Below are positions 28,741 through 38,521 of a stretch of 61,382 bases of DNA, one piece after another. Source of the DNA: Myxococcales bacterium. GTDB taxonomy: Bacteria > Myxococcota_A > Polyangia > Palsa-1104. Made by a program: the position numbers and the translations under genes. Under the pieces are notes generated by a model, which saw only the letters and a program-made list of their open reading frames with translations, was not told the origin of the DNA and searched no databases. Each line of letters opens with the position of its first letter. Within the stretch, counting starts at the first letter, position 1. The stretch covers positions 1-61,382 of the forward strand of contig JAQBQH010000224.1 in NCBI GenBank assembly GCA_028287105.1. Direction: 5' to 3'.

Positions 28741-31449
28741 ATGCCGTTCGCCGTCGGAGACGTGGTTGCCGGGCGCTACGAGGTGCAGGCCGAGATCGGG
28801 CGCCGGCCGCTCGGTGATGTGTATCGCGCGCGCGAGCGCGAGATTGGCGTCGAGGTGGCGCTGCGCGTGATCGGGCCGGCGATGCTGCCCGACGAGAACG
28901 TGCGACAGGCGTTCGTCGCCAAGGTCGGGCGCGCCAAGTCCTTCTCGCATCCGAACCTCGTGCGCGTCTTCGGCGTCTATCCTGCCGGTGACGAAGTGGT
29001 GGTCGCGGTGCAGTGGGCGCCGGGGCAGACCCTGCGCGAGCGCATCCAGGCGCAGTTGCTCACTGCCGACGAGGCGCGACCGCTCGTGGCGCAGGCGGCA
29101 TCGGCGCTGACCCACGCGCATCAGCACGGCGTGGTCCTCGGCGACATGCACGCAGCGACGGTGGTGCTGCTCGGTCAGACGCTCAAGGTGTCCAACGTCG
29201 GCATCGGGCCGGCGCTGCCGCGCAAGCGCTTCCTCGAGGCGGTGCGCGACGTGCCGGGCTATCAGACGCTGCCGCCGGAGCTGCGCTCGGGCATGACGTG
29301 CGACACGCGCGCCGACGTCTATTCGCTGGCGATGCTGGTCGTCGAGATGCTCACCGGCGGGACCGACGCCGCGGCGGTGCTGGCGCCCGAGGCGCTCAAG
29401 ACGGTGCTCGGGCGCGCGCTCGCGGTCGATGCGCTGGTGCGCCACACCAGCGTCGACGCGCTGGCGCACGAGCTGGACGCCGCGCTGTCGGGGCAGGCGC
29501 CGCGGCCACGCCGGCCGACGCCGCCCATCGGGGTCCCGCTGCCGCCTTCGCTGCCGACCTCGGTGCCGCCCCCCGCGTCGCCGCCGATGGACAAGATCGA
29601 GGACGCCTCGGGGCCGATCCCGAGGTTCGACGACGTGCGACCGCCATCGCAGGAGACGACGCGCTCCATCGACGCCGAGGAGCTGGAGCTGCTCAAGGGC
29701 GACCAGGTGACCCGCCAGGTGCCGCTCGACGAGATCTTCCCGCTGCGGGTGGCCTCGTCGGAGACCCAGCAGTTCGAGCTGGACGAGATGATCGTCGACG
29801 AGGCGGAGGGCGGCGGCGACGACCTCAAGCTCGAGGCGCGCCCCGCGTCACGCGAAGAAGACCTCAAGACCGATCAGGTCATGCTGCTCGAGCCCGACGC
29901 GGCGCGCACGACCGAGCATCCGCGGCTGCCGCCGCCGCTCAACGAGGACGAGATCGATACCTCGCGCGTCAGCCGCGCCGACGTCGCCGATCTGCTCGAC
30001 AAGGACCACGATCCGAACCTGACGCCGCTGCCGCCGCCGATGCCGTCGTCGTCGATGCTGACGCCGCCGCCGCCGGCGCCGCCGGGCGCGAGCGCCAAGC
30101 CGCCCAGACCGTCGGACTCGCTCGTCGACTCGGTCGACGCGCCGACCAAGGTGGAGGTGCGCGAGCCGAAGATCGAGATCAGCGTCGAGCTCCCGGTGAT
30201 CGAGGTGGTGACGGCGCCGCCCCAGCCGGAGCAGCCGTCGTCGCCACAGCCGTCGTCGCCGCAGCCGTCGTCGCCGCAGTCCGCCTCGCCACCGACGGCG
30301 TCGAAACCGACGGCGTCGAAACCGACGGCCTCCAAGCCGACGGCCTCGAAGCCGACTCTGCCGACCGGCACCGACGAGCCACTCTACGGCGCCGACGACG
30401 ACGAAGCGCCGACGCGCACTGCCGGTCCGGCCGTGCCGCTGCCGCCCACGCCGGCGGCGCCGACCTCGGCCGCCGCCAAGAAGAAGCGCAATCCGTTCGC
30501 GCCGGTGCCGCCCGAGGAAGAGGCGCGCACGACCGAGCATCGCTCTCCGCCGCCGCGTCGCCGCAAGGATCCCTTCGCGCCCGTCACGGCGGACGCGGTC
30601 GGCAACGCGCCGAAGGCCGCGATCGGCGCGCAGACGGCGGACGGCCGGCGCAAGAAGCCGCCGCGCCCGACGCTGCTGGTGTCGCCCATCGGCAAGAAGC
30701 CGGGCGTCGGCCCCATCATTCTCGTCGCGCTGGCCGCGTTCATCGCCGCCGTCGCGGTGGCGCTCGCGATCTCGCACTACATGCAAGAGCAGCGGCTCGA
30801 GCAGGAGCGGCGTGAAAAGCAGCGCCTCGCCGACCAGCTCAACGTGCAGGCCGAGGCCATGAAAAAGCAGCAGAGCGCCGCGCGCGATGCCGGCACCTCA
30901 CCACCGGTGGCGACCCCGATCGTGACCCACCCCGAGCCGACACCGACGGTGCTGCCGCGCTCCGGAGCCTGCCCGCTCGGAGCTCACCTCGTCACCGGCG
31001 GCGGCAAATCGTTCTGCGTCGACCTCTACGAATACCCCGGCGGGAACACCATCCCGCGCACCGACGTCACGTTGGCGGAGGCGGCGCGCATCTGCTCGGC
31101 ACGCGGCGAGCGCCTCTGCAGCGACAGTGAATGGGAGCGCGCCTGCCGCGGCAAGGGCAACGCCAGCTTCCCCTACGGCCACACCTTCGACGCCATGCGC
31201 TGCAACACCAAGGGCACCGGCGGCGAAGTGGCGCCTGCCGGGACATTCGCGGGCTGTAAGTCCGCCGTCGGCGCCTACGACATGAGCGGCAACGTCGCCG
31301 AGTGGACCGCCTCGGGCGCGCATCGCGGTGGCGCCGCCATCTCGAGCGCCAAGGAGTCGCGCTGCTCGGCGTCGGTCCGCAACGGGCCGGAATCGGGCGG
31401 AGTTTTCGTCGGCTTCCGCTGCTGCGCCGAACCGACCGCCAAGCACTGA
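28741..31449 (+). CDS. Membrane pseudokinase fused to an FGE/sulfatase-modifying-factor domain
   Basis: A 902-residue protein in three parts. Residues 1-265 have a Hanks-type kinase fold (GRYEVQAEIGRRPLGDVYRA, later RADVYSLAMLVVEMLTGG), but catalytic residues are lost. The ATP-binding lysine is Arg42 (VALRVI). HRDLKPxN reads LGDMHAATV, with only the aspartate (135) kept. DFG reads NVG (152-154). A long Pro/Ala-rich linker carries QPSSP and TASKP repeats, then a membrane span at about 656-679. Residues 744-900 match the FGE-sulfatase/SUMF1-like fold (GERLCSDSEWERACRG, GAYDMSGNVAEWTASG, GFRCC) with many cysteines. The expected topology is a cytoplasmic pseudokinase and an extracytoplasmic FGE-like domain. 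A signal-sensing or scaffold role is inference. Confidence 0.87.
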   Translation: MPFAVGDVVAGRYEVQAEIGRRPLGDVYRAREREIGVEVALRVIGPAMLPDENVRQAFVAKVGRAKSFSHPNLVRVFGVYPAGDEVVVAVQWAPGQTLRERIQAQLLTADEARPLVAQAASALTHAHQHGVVLGDMHAATVVLLGQTLKVSNVGIGPALPRKRFLEAVRDVPGYQTLPPELRSGMTCDTRADVYSLAMLVVEMLTGGTDAAAVLAPEALKTVLGRALAVDALVRHTSVDALAHELDAALSGQAPRPRRPTPPIGVPLPPSLPTSVPPPASPPMDKIEDASGPIPRFDDVRPPSQETTRSIDAEELELLKGDQVTRQVPLDEIFPLRVASSETQQFELDEMIVDEAEGGGDDLKLEARPASREEDLKTDQVMLLEPDAARTTEHPRLPPPLNEDEIDTSRVSRADVADLLDKDHDPNLTPLPPPMPSSSMLTPPPPAPPGASAKPPRPSDSLVDSVDAPTKVEVREPKIEISVELPVIEVVTAPPQPEQPSSPQPSSPQPSSPQSASPPTASKPTASKPTASKPTASKPTLPTGTDEPLYGADDDEAPTRTAGPAVPLPPTPAAPTSAAAKKKRNPFAPVPPEEEARTTEHRSPPPRRRKDPFAPVTADAVGNAPKAAIGAQTADGRRKKPPRPTLLVSPIGKKPGVGPIILVALAAFIAAVAVALAISHYMQEQRLEQERREKQRLADQLNVQAEAMKKQQSAARDAGTSPPVATPIVTHPEPTPTVLPRSGACPLGAHLVTGGGKSFCVDLYEYPGGNTIPRTDVTLAEAARICSARGERLCSDSEWERACRGKGNASFPYGHTFDAMRCNTKGTGGEVAPAGTFAGCKSAVGAYDMSGNVAEWTASGAHRGGAAISSAKESRCSASVRNGPESGGVFVGFRCCAEPTAKH

Positions 31450-31510
31450 TCCGCGTCAAACCGACCGCGTAAAATCGCCGCTCGCCAGGCTGGTCACCGG
31501 CCGCTCCGTT

Positions 31511-31519
31511 TGCTATACG
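31511..31519 (+). promoter_or_regulatory. Extended -10 element before the WalJ-like gene
   Basis: TGC-TATACG ends ten bases before the ATG at 31530, with no clear -35. The transcript would begin only a few bases before the start codon. Confidence 0.4.
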
Positions 31520-31529
31520 TGGGGCCCCG

Positions 31530-32357
31530 ATGCGGTTCTCCCTGCTCGGCAGCGGCTCCTCCGGCAACGTCGCCTATATCGAATCAGGCCAAACGCGCGT
31601 GCTCGTCGACGCCGGCCTGTCGAAGGCGGAGATCGACAAGCGCCTGCAGAAGCTGCCTGCATCGTCCGCGGTCTCGATCGACCGGATCGACGCCGTCCTC
31701 ATCACGCACGATCACAGCGATCATGCGGGGCACGCCCGCACGCTCGGTCGGCCGCTGTATGCGACCGCCGGCACGCGCCAGGCGCTGTCGCTCGAGGCCA
31801 AGCGGGTCCTGGCCGGCGAGCGTTTCACGGTCGGCGCGCTGACCATCTTGCCGGTTTTGTTGCCGCACGACGCGGTCGAGACCGTCGGCTATGTCGTGTC
31901 TGACGGCCAGAATACGGTCGGCATCCTCACCGACTGCGGGCACGACGCGCCCGACGTGGCGCAGGGCTTCGCCGGTTGCGATCTGCTCGTCCTCGAGGCC
32001 AACCACGACGTCACCATGCTCCGCTACGGCCCCTATCCGCCGTCGCTGAAGCGGCGCGTCGGCGGGCGGCTCGGCCACCTGTCGAACGAGCAGTCGGCGT
32101 CGCTGCTCAAGATGATCCTGCAGGCCGGTCCGCCGCCCAAGCTGGTCGTCGCGGCGCATCTGTCGCAGGCGAACAATCGGCCGCAGCTGGCCAAAAGTGC
32201 CCTCGATCGGGTGCTCGGCCGCACGGGACGGGTCCTCGTCGCCAGCGGCCGCGGTACACCGATCTTCACGCTCGAAGGTGGGAAGGTTCGCAACGAACCC
32301 TCGCGCAACGAGCAGCTCAGCTTTACATTCCCGTCACTGTTACGCGAGCTCCAATGA
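31530..32357 (+). CDS. Metallo-beta-lactamase-fold hydrolase (WalJ/YycJ-like)
   Basis: A 275-residue MBL-fold protein with the zinc motif [13 protein letters not shown] near residues 53-65, the opening [20 protein letters not shown], and the later metal ligands in [12 protein letters not shown] and HLSQANN. The pattern [32 protein letters not shown] is the WalJ/YycJ type, a presumed nuclease-like cytoplasmic hydrolase, not an antibiotic lactamase. Its stop overlaps the purB ATG (ATGA), so it is the first gene of the purine cluster here. Confidence 0.9.
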   Translation: MRFSLLGSGSSGNVAYIESGQTRVLVDAGLSKAEIDKRLQKLPASSAVSIDRIDAVLITHDHSDHAGHARTLGRPLYATAGTRQALSLEAKRVLAGERFTVGALTILPVLLPHDAVETVGYVVSDGQNTVGILTDCGHDAPDVAQGFAGCDLLVLEANHDVTMLRYGPYPPSLKRRVGGRLGHLSNEQSASLLKMILQAGPPPKLVVAAHLSQANNRPQLAKSALDRVLGRTGRVLVASGRGTPIFTLEGGKVRNEPSRNEQLSFTFPSLLRELQ

Positions 32358-33667
32358 TCGATCGATATTCCAGGAAGGAACTGCGCGCGCTCTGGAGCGA
32401 TCAGCGCAGATACGACACGTGGCTCGAGGTCGAGCTGGCCGCGTGCACGGCGATGGAGCGCGAAGGGACGGTGCCCGCCGGGACCGCCGCGCGCGTCCGC
32501 GAAAAAGCCGGCGGCAAGCTGAATCCGGCGCGCATCCTCGAGATCGAGGAGCGCACGCGGCACGACGTCATCGCGTTTCTGACCCACGTCGAGGAGCTGG
32601 CCGGCGCCGACGCGCGCTGGCTGCATCTCGGCATGACCTCGTCGGACGTGCTGGACAGCTCGCTCGGCATCTTGCTGGTCGCCGCCACCGACGAGATCCT
32701 CGGCGGGCTCGATCTCCTCCTGGCGGCGCTCAAGAAGCGCGCCGAGGAGCATCGCCACACCGCGATGATGGGCCGCTCGCACGGCATTCACGCCGAGCCG
32801 GTGACGCTCGGGATCGTGTTCGCCGGCTTCTACGCGGAGGCGCGCCGCAATCGCCGTCGCCTCGAGGCCGCGCGCGCCGCCATCGCCGTGGGCAAGATCG
32901 CGGGCGCGGTCGGGACCTACGCCAACGTCTCGCCTGCCGTCGAGAAGGAGGCGCTCGCCGCGCTCGGCCTGCGCGCGGAGACGGTTTCGACGCAGGTGGT
33001 GCAGCGCGATCGCCACGCCGAGCTCTTCGGGGCGCTGGCGCTGCTCGGCGCGTCGGTGGAGAAGCTGGCCATCCAGGTGCGCCACTGGCAACGCACCGAG
33101 GTCGGCGAAGCGGAGGAGGCGTTCGGCAAGGGGCAGAAGGGCTCCTCGGCGATGCCGCACAAGAAGAACCCCATTTTGAGCGAGAACCTGACCGGCCTGG
33201 CGCGCCTCTTGCGCGGCTACGCGGTGCCGGCGCTGGAGAACGTGGCGCTGTGGCACGAGCGCGACATCTCGCACTCGTCGGTCGAGCGCATCGCCGCGCC
33301 GGACGCCACGTCGCTCGCCGACTTCATGTTGCGTCGGGCCGCCGGGCTCGTCGACGGCCTCGTGGTCCATTCGGCGCGCATGCAGAAGAACCTCCAGCTC
33401 ACCGGTGGGCTCATCTTCTCCGAGGGCGTGATGCTGGCGCTGGTGCGCACCGGGCTGCCGCGCCAGACCGCGTACGAAATCGTGCAGCGCTCGGCCCTGC
33501 GCGCGCGCGACGAGGGCGGCGACTTCAAGTCGCTCCTGTCCGCCGATCCCGAAGTGTCGTCGCGCCTGCCCGCCGGCGCGCTCGACGGCGCCTTCGATCT
33601 GCAACACCACCTCAGACACGCCGATCGCATCATCGATCGCGCACTCTCAGACGAGGAGCTACCATGA
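32354..33667 (+). CDS. purB: Adenylosuccinate lyase
   Basis: PurB cleaves SAICAR to AICAR and adenylosuccinate to AMP. In 437 residues it shows the superfamily signature [11 protein letters not shown] (about 265-275), the substrate-binding [10 protein letters not shown] and the catalytic-histidine block [14 protein letters not shown]. The ATG at 32354 overlaps the WalJ-like stop, and the stop overlaps purC (both ATGA). The order purB-purC-purS-purQ-purL collects five of the purine pathway steps. Confidence 0.97.
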   Translation: MIDRYSRKELRALWSDQRRYDTWLEVELAACTAMEREGTVPAGTAARVREKAGGKLNPARILEIEERTRHDVIAFLTHVEELAGADARWLHLGMTSSDVLDSSLGILLVAATDEILGGLDLLLAALKKRAEEHRHTAMMGRSHGIHAEPVTLGIVFAGFYAEARRNRRRLEAARAAIAVGKIAGAVGTYANVSPAVEKEALAALGLRAETVSTQVVQRDRHAELFGALALLGASVEKLAIQVRHWQRTEVGEAEEAFGKGQKGSSAMPHKKNPILSENLTGLARLLRGYAVPALENVALWHERDISHSSVERIAAPDATSLADFMLRRAAGLVDGLVVHSARMQKNLQLTGGLIFSEGVMLALVRTGLPRQTAYEIVQRSALRARDEGGDFKSLLSADPEVSSRLPAGALDGAFDLQHHLRHADRIIDRALSDEELP

Positions 33668-34626
33668 TCTCCGACGCCATCTTGCGAGCGCAGCTCGCGC
33701 GCACCGTCGACGCCTGCGATTTTCCGACGCTGGGCACGAAGTACGAAGGCAAGGTTCGCGACAACTACACCAAGGACGGTCAGCGCATCATCATCGTCAG
33801 CGACCGCCTCTCCGCGTTCGACGTGGTCCTGTGCACCATCCCGTTCAAGGGGCAGGTGCTCAACCAGCTCGCGGCGCACTGGTTCGAAGAGACGAAGGCC
33901 ATCGCGCCCAATCACGTCATCGATGTCCCCGACCCGGTCGTGACGCGCGCCATCGAGTGCCAGCCGCTGCCGGTCGAGATGGTCGTGCGCGGCTACCTCA
34001 CCGGCGTGACCAAGACGTCGATCTGGCGCAACTACGAAGCGGGCCAGCGCAGCTTCGGCGGCGAGACCCTGCCCGACGGCATGAAGAAGAACACGCCGCT
34101 GCCCAAGGCGCTCATCACGCCGACGACCAAGGCGGAGAAGGGCGCCCACGACGAGAACGTGACGCCGGCGCAGCTCGCCGAGCGCGGTCTCGTCGACAAG
34201 CCGACCTTCGAGGCGCTGTCGGCGATGTGTCTGCGCCTGTTCGCGTTCGGGCAGAAGCGCGCCGCCGAGCGCGGCCTCATCCTCGTCGACACCAAGTACG
34301 AGTTGGGCCGGACGCCCGACGGGCGCATCGTCTTCATCGACGAGATCCACACGCCCGATTCGTCGCGCTACTGGTACGCCGACGACTACGCCGACCGGCT
34401 GGCCAAGGGCGAGGAGCCGCGCTCGCTCGACAAGGAGTACGTGCGCCGCTGGTACGTCGACCAGGGCTACAATGGCTCGGGCACGCCGCCGGCCATTCCC
34501 GACGAGATCCGCGTCGAAGCCGCCAAGCGCTACATCGCCGCCTACGAGCAGGTGACGGGCAAGCCGTTCGTCCCCGACACCGACGAGCCGCAGGCGCGCA
34601 TTCGCAAGAACCTCGGGATCGCCTAG
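33664..34626 (+). CDS. purC: Phosphoribosylaminoimidazole-succinocarboxamide synthase
   Basis: PurC joins aspartate to CAIR using ATP, giving SAICAR, the substrate of PurB. The 320-residue length corresponds to the longer (yeast-like) SAICAR synthase form, not the ~240-residue E. coli form. Family blocks are [40 protein letters not shown], and the C-terminal [30 protein letters not shown]. It is coupled to purB by a four-base overlap, and purS follows after 22 bases. Confidence 0.97.
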   Translation: MISDAILRAQLARTVDACDFPTLGTKYEGKVRDNYTKDGQRIIIVSDRLSAFDVVLCTIPFKGQVLNQLAAHWFEETKAIAPNHVIDVPDPVVTRAIECQPLPVEMVVRGYLTGVTKTSIWRNYEAGQRSFGGETLPDGMKKNTPLPKALITPTTKAEKGAHDENVTPAQLAERGLVDKPTFEALSAMCLRLFAFGQKRAAERGLILVDTKYELGRTPDGRIVFIDEIHTPDSSRYWYADDYADRLAKGEEPRSLDKEYVRRWYVDQGYNGSGTPPAIPDEIRVEAAKRYIAAYEQVTGKPFVPDTDEPQARIRKNLGIA

Positions 34627-34648
34627 TGCACCCGCGAACGGAGCAATC

Positions 34649-34888
34649 ATGAAGGCGAAGGTCTACGTCACGCTCAAAGAGGGGGTGCTCGATCCGCAGG
34701 GGCAGGCGGTGGCGCGCGCGCTCGGTCGACTCGGATTTTCCGAAGTGCAGGACGCGCGCATCGGCAAGTACATCGAGGTGCAGCTCGCCGACGACGTCAA
34801 GGACGTCGAGGGCCACTTGAAGCAGATGTGCGAGAAGCTGCTCGCCAACACCGTCATCGAAGAATACCGGTACGAGATCGTCAAATGA
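34649..34888 (+). CDS. purS: Phosphoribosylformylglycinamidine synthase subunit PurS
   Basis: A 79-residue structural subunit that holds PurL and PurQ together in the three-part FGAM synthase. The family pattern is complete: [22 protein letters not shown] and the central [24 protein letters not shown] is its ribosome site. Its stop overlaps the purQ start (ATGA). Confidence 0.96.
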   Translation: MKAKVYVTLKEGVLDPQGQAVARALGRLGFSEVQDARIGKYIEVQLADDVKDVEGHLKQMCEKLLANTVIEEYRYEIVK

Positions 34889-35577
34889 ACGTCGCCGTCG
34901 TCAGGTTTCCCGGCTCCAACTGCGACGATGACGCCTTCCACGTCGTCGGCCGCGTCATGGGGCAGCCGGTTCGCTTCGCGTGGCACAAAGAGTCGTCGCT
35001 CGGCGCCGCCGACGCGGTCGTCCTGCCCGGCGGATTCTCGTACGGCGACTACCTGCGCGCCGGCGCCATGGCGGCCAACTCGCCCATCATGGGCGCCGTC
35101 AAGGAGTTCGCCGAGAAGGGCGGTCCGGTGCTCGCCATCTGCAACGGCTACCAGATCGCCTGCGAGGCGGGCCTGCTCGACGGTGCGCTGACGCGCAACG
35201 CCTCTCTGCACTTCGAGTGTCGCGACGTCCACCTCGCCGTCGAGGGCAAGCCGACGCCGTTCACGCGCGCCATTCCGGCCGGCCGCGTCTTGCGCATTCC
35301 CATCGCTCACGCCGAAGGACGGTTCGTGCATCCGAACATCGAGCAGCTGGAGAAGGAAGGGCGCGTGGTCTTCCGCTACGTCGATTCCGCGGGCGGCACC
35401 AACGACGCCGCCAACCCGAACGGCTCGATGGCCAACATCGCCGGCACCTGCAACGCGCGCGGCAACGTGGTCGGCCTCATGCCGCACCCCGAGCGCGCCG
35501 CCGAGCTGATCCTCGGCTCCGACGACGGCAAGATGCTATTCGCGTCGCTGATCGGCGAGACTGGCAGGCGCGTATGA
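34885..35577 (+). CDS. purQ: FGAM synthase glutaminase subunit PurQ
   Basis: PurQ releases ammonia from glutamine for PurL. The class-I glutaminase nucleophile lies in [17 protein letters not shown] (Cys near residue 87), and the partner His-Glu is in GLMPHPERA near the C-terminus. The N-terminal [15 protein letters not shown] is the PurQ hallmark. 230 residues, overlapping purS and purL by four bases each. Confidence 0.97.
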   Translation: MNVAVVRFPGSNCDDDAFHVVGRVMGQPVRFAWHKESSLGAADAVVLPGGFSYGDYLRAGAMAANSPIMGAVKEFAEKGGPVLAICNGYQIACEAGLLDGALTRNASLHFECRDVHLAVEGKPTPFTRAIPAGRVLRIPIAHAEGRFVHPNIEQLEKEGRVVFRYVDSAGGTNDAANPNGSMANIAGTCNARGNVVGLMPHPERAAELILGSDDGKMLFASLIGETGRRV

Positions 35578-37835
35578 GCGCCGCGGCCACGAAGAAGGAG
35601 CCGGAGATCACCGAGGCGCTGGCCAAGGAGCACGGCCTCAGCCCCGACGAGTTCCGCCGCGTGCACGACATCCTCGGGCGCGCCCCGAGCTACACGGAGC
35701 TCGGCATCTTCAGCGTTATGTGGAGCGAGCACTGCTCGTACAAGAGCTCGCGCCTCCACCTGCGCAACCTGCCGACCTCGGGCCCGCGCGTCATCCAGGG
35801 CCCGGGCGAGAACGCCGGCGTCGTCGACATCGGCGACGGCCAGGCGGTGATCTTCAAGATGGAGTCGCACAACCATCCCTCGTTCATCGAGCCGTACCAG
35901 GGCGCGGCGACCGGTGTGGGCGGGATCCTGCGCGACGTGTTCACCATGGGCGCGCGGCCGGTGGCGTGCCTCGACTCGTTGCGCTTCGGGCGGCCCGATC
36001 ACCCGAAGACGCGCCACCTCGTCGAGGGCGTGGTCGCGGGCATCGCCGGCTATGGCAACGCGTTCGGCGTTCCCACCGTCGGTGGCGAGGTCTACTTCGA
36101 CGCCTCCTACGACGGCAACATCCTGGTCAACGCGATGGCCGTGGGCCTCGCGCGCACCGACAAGATCTTCTACGGCAAGGCCAAGGGTCTCGGCAATCCG
36201 GTGCTGTACTTCGGCGCCAAGACGGGCCGCGACGGCATTCACGGCGCGACCATGGCCTCCGCCGAGTTCGACGAGGAGTCGGAGTCGAAGCGCCCGACGG
36301 TGCAGGTCGGCGATCCCTTCACCGAGAAGCTGCTCCTCGAAGCGTGCCTCGAGCTCATGAGCTCCGACGTCCTCGTCGGCATCCAGGACATGGGCGCCGC
36401 GGGGCTGACCTCGTCGTCGGTGGAGATGGCCGCGCGCGCCGGCAACGGCATCGAGCTGGACCTCGACAAGGTTCCTCGCCGCGAGACCAACATGACCGCC
36501 TACGAGTGCATGCTCTCGGAGTCGCAGGAGCGCATGCTCGCGGTCGTGCACGCCGGCCGCGAGGCCGAGGCGCTCGCCATCTTCGCCAAGTGGGATCTCG
36601 ATGCTGCCGTCGTCGGCCGCGTCACCGACACCGGCAAGATCGTCGTGAAGGAGGGCGGCAAGGTGCGCGCGGAGATCGCGGTCGGGCCGCTGGCCGAAGG
36701 GCTCCGCTACGAGCGGCCGTTCGCGCGGCCCGCGTCGCTCGACGCCGAACGCGCGCTCGACGTCGCCAAGCTGCCGGTGCCGAAGGATCTCGGCGTCACG
36801 CTGACGACGCTGCTCGCCTCGCCCAACATCGCGTCGAAGGAGTGGGTCTACCGCCAGTACGATCACATGGTGCGCGTCGGCACCGTCGTGCGCCCGGGCG
36901 CCGACGCGGCGGTCATTCGCGTCCTCGACGGCGCCGAGGATCCGGCGCGCGCCAAGGGGCTCGCGCTCACCGCCGACTGCAACTCGCGCTTCTGCGCGCT
37001 CGACCCGTACGAGGGCGCGCGGCTCGCCGTCGCCGAGGGCTACCGCAACATCTCCACCGTCGGTGCCGAGCCGCTCGCGATCACCGACTGCTTGAACTTC
37101 GGCAATCCCGAGCGCCCCGAGGTCATGTGGCAGCTCGTCGAAGCCGTGCGCGGCCTCGGCGACGCCTGCCGCGCGCTCGAGACGCCGGTCGTCAGCGGCA
37201 ACGTCTCGCTCTACAACGAGACCGAGGGGCGGGCCATCAAGCCGACGCCGACCATCGGCACGGTCGGCCTCATGCCCATCGCCGCCGACGCTGTGGGCGT
37301 GGGCTTCGAAGAGGGCTGCACGGTCGCGCTCCTCGGCGTCAACACCGACGAGATCGGCGGGTCCGAGTATCTCGACCGCGTGCACGGCAAGCAGGCGGGC
37401 GTGCCGCCGCGGCTCGACACGACGCGCGAAGTCGCCGTCGGCACCGCCTGCCGCAACCTGGTGCAGGCCAAGCTCGTGCGCTCGGCGCACGACTGCTCCG
37501 AGGGCGGCCTCGCGGTCACGCTCGCCGAGTCGTGCATCCAGCCGGCGCGCGCCGGCGCAGCGTCGGTGGGCGTGACCATCAAGCTCGACGAGCCGCTGCG
37601 CGCCGACCTGCTCCTGTTCGGCGAGGCGCCTTCTCGCATCGTCATATCGTTCCCTCCCGAGCGCGAAGCGGAGGTGCGTGCGATGGCCGTCCGTTACGGG
37701 GCGCCCTTCGAGGTCATCGGCGCCACTGGCGGACGACGACTGCAGATCTATCAGCAGTCGACGCGAGTGGTGGACGTCCCCGTCGACGAGCTGACCCGGG
37801 CCTGGCAGGGCGGATTTCGCGCCGTCGTTTCGTAG
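35574..37835 (+). CDS. purL: FGAM synthase large subunit PurL (small-type)
   Basis: PurL converts FGAR to FGAM using ATP and ammonia supplied by PurQ. At 753 residues it is the small form that needs PurS and PurQ. It shows the opening [21 protein letters not shown], the ATP-site block [21 protein letters not shown], and the second-half repeat [12 protein letters not shown]. The start overlaps the purQ stop. Confidence 0.97.
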   Translation: MSAAATKKEPEITEALAKEHGLSPDEFRRVHDILGRAPSYTELGIFSVMWSEHCSYKSSRLHLRNLPTSGPRVIQGPGENAGVVDIGDGQAVIFKMESHNHPSFIEPYQGAATGVGGILRDVFTMGARPVACLDSLRFGRPDHPKTRHLVEGVVAGIAGYGNAFGVPTVGGEVYFDASYDGNILVNAMAVGLARTDKIFYGKAKGLGNPVLYFGAKTGRDGIHGATMASAEFDEESESKRPTVQVGDPFTEKLLLEACLELMSSDVLVGIQDMGAAGLTSSSVEMAARAGNGIELDLDKVPRRETNMTAYECMLSESQERMLAVVHAGREAEALAIFAKWDLDAAVVGRVTDTGKIVVKEGGKVRAEIAVGPLAEGLRYERPFARPASLDAERALDVAKLPVPKDLGVTLTTLLASPNIASKEWVYRQYDHMVRVGTVVRPGADAAVIRVLDGAEDPARAKGLALTADCNSRFCALDPYEGARLAVAEGYRNISTVGAEPLAITDCLNFGNPERPEVMWQLVEAVRGLGDACRALETPVVSGNVSLYNETEGRAIKPTPTIGTVGLMPIAADAVGVGFEEGCTVALLGVNTDEIGGSEYLDRVHGKQAGVPPRLDTTREVAVGTACRNLVQAKLVRSAHDCSEGGLAVTLAESCIQPARAGAASVGVTIKLDEPLRADLLLFGEAPSRIVISFPPEREAEVRAMAVRYGAPFEVIGATGGRRLQIYQQSTRVVDVPVDELTRAWQGGFRAVVS

Positions 37836-37882
37836 AAATACCGGACCGTCCGCGCACGTTCCATCAACCAAGGAGGGATCCG

Positions 37883-38227
37883 ATGGTGCACATTCTCATT
37901 CACCTGCTCGTCACGGCGATCGCAGTACTGGCCGCGGCGCGTATCGTCCCCGGCATCCGGGTACGTTCGTTCGGCAGCGCCGTGGTGTTCGCGTTCGTCC
38001 TGGCGGTGCTCAACGTCCTCTTGGGCAAGCTCCTCATCATCCTGGCCTTGCCGTTCGTGCTGCTGACGCTCGGGCTCTTCTTGATCGTGATCAACGGCTT
38101 TCTCTTCTGGCTGGCCGACAAGGTGGTCAAGGGCGTCGAGGTCGACGGCTTTGGCTCCGCGATCCTGGGCTCCTTGATGACGTCGCTCGTCAGCTGGACC
38201 ATCATGTTCGTCCTCGGCCACCTCTAG
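37883..38227 (+). CDS. Small membrane protein of the phage-holin-4_2-like (COG1950) family
   Basis: A 114-residue protein with four predicted spans that match the widespread COG1950/DUF360 family despite its holin-like Pfam name: ILIHLLVTAIAVLAAARIVPGI, then VVFAFVLAVLNVLLGKLLIIL, PFVLLTLGLFLIVINGFLFWLADKVV and a last C-terminal span. The conserved PFVLLTLGLFLIVINGFLFWL core (here read in two parts) supports the call. A strong AGGAGG lies six bases before the ATG. No lysis context is present. Function unknown. Confidence 0.85.
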   Translation: MVHILIHLLVTAIAVLAAARIVPGIRVRSFGSAVVFAFVLAVLNVLLGKLLIILALPFVLLTLGLFLIVINGFLFWLADKVVKGVEVDGFGSAILGSLMTSLVSWTIMFVLGHL

Positions 38228-38256
38228 AACTTGCCGCTTCACTAGCTGGTGGGATA

Positions 38257-38277
38257 CTGTAGGCTAAAGACCTACAG
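38257..38277. promoter_or_regulatory. Dyad CTGTAGG-N7-CCTACAG, operator or RBS-hairpin candidate
   Basis: A perfect 7-base inverted repeat with a 7-base centre, ending one base before the GAG of the ribosome site of the small secreted protein. TTGCCG (38231-38236) and TACTGT (38255-38260) with an 18-base spacer may be its promoter, so the dyad would cover the start of transcription. Confidence 0.5.
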
Positions 38278-38286
38278 GAGCTCGCC

Positions 38287-38481
38287 ATGCGCTCAGCCGC
38301 CGTCGCCATCACCCTCGCCATTCTGTTCCTGACCAGCGCCTTCGCGCGCGCCGAAGCGCCGCCGACTGCCGCGGCGAAGCCGCCCGAGGCGGTCCACTAT
38401 CGCGCGCTCGGCAAGATGCTGCGTCGCTTCGCCGCCCAGGCGGGGTCGACGTCGAGCGGCAAGGTTTACGCTTCGCGCTGA
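38287..38481 (+). CDS. Small secreted protein of 64 residues
   Basis: The product starts with a good signal peptide (SAAVAITLAILFLTSAFARAEA; the residues around ARA form the likely cleavage site). About 42 mature residues remain, with a basic segment KMLRRFAAQ. A ribosome site (CAGGAG) lies seven bases before the ATG. No family recognised. Its expression may be governed by the inverted repeat directly upstream. Confidence 0.65.
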   Translation: MRSAAVAITLAILFLTSAFARAEAPPTAAAKPPEAVHYRALGKMLRRFAAQAGSTSSGKVYASR

Positions 38482-38521
38482 GCGGTGATCGGGAAGAGCC
38501 GCGGCTGAGGCCGCCGGCGGG

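Noticed and set aside
31530-32357. Antibiotic-type beta-lactamase from the HxHxDH motif.
   Set aside because: The rest of the protein follows the WalJ/YycJ branch, there is no signal peptide, and it is coupled to purB.
37883-38227. Phage holin, from the Pfam name of the family.
   Set aside because: No phage genes nearby. The family (COG1950) is common on bacterial chromosomes without lysis function.
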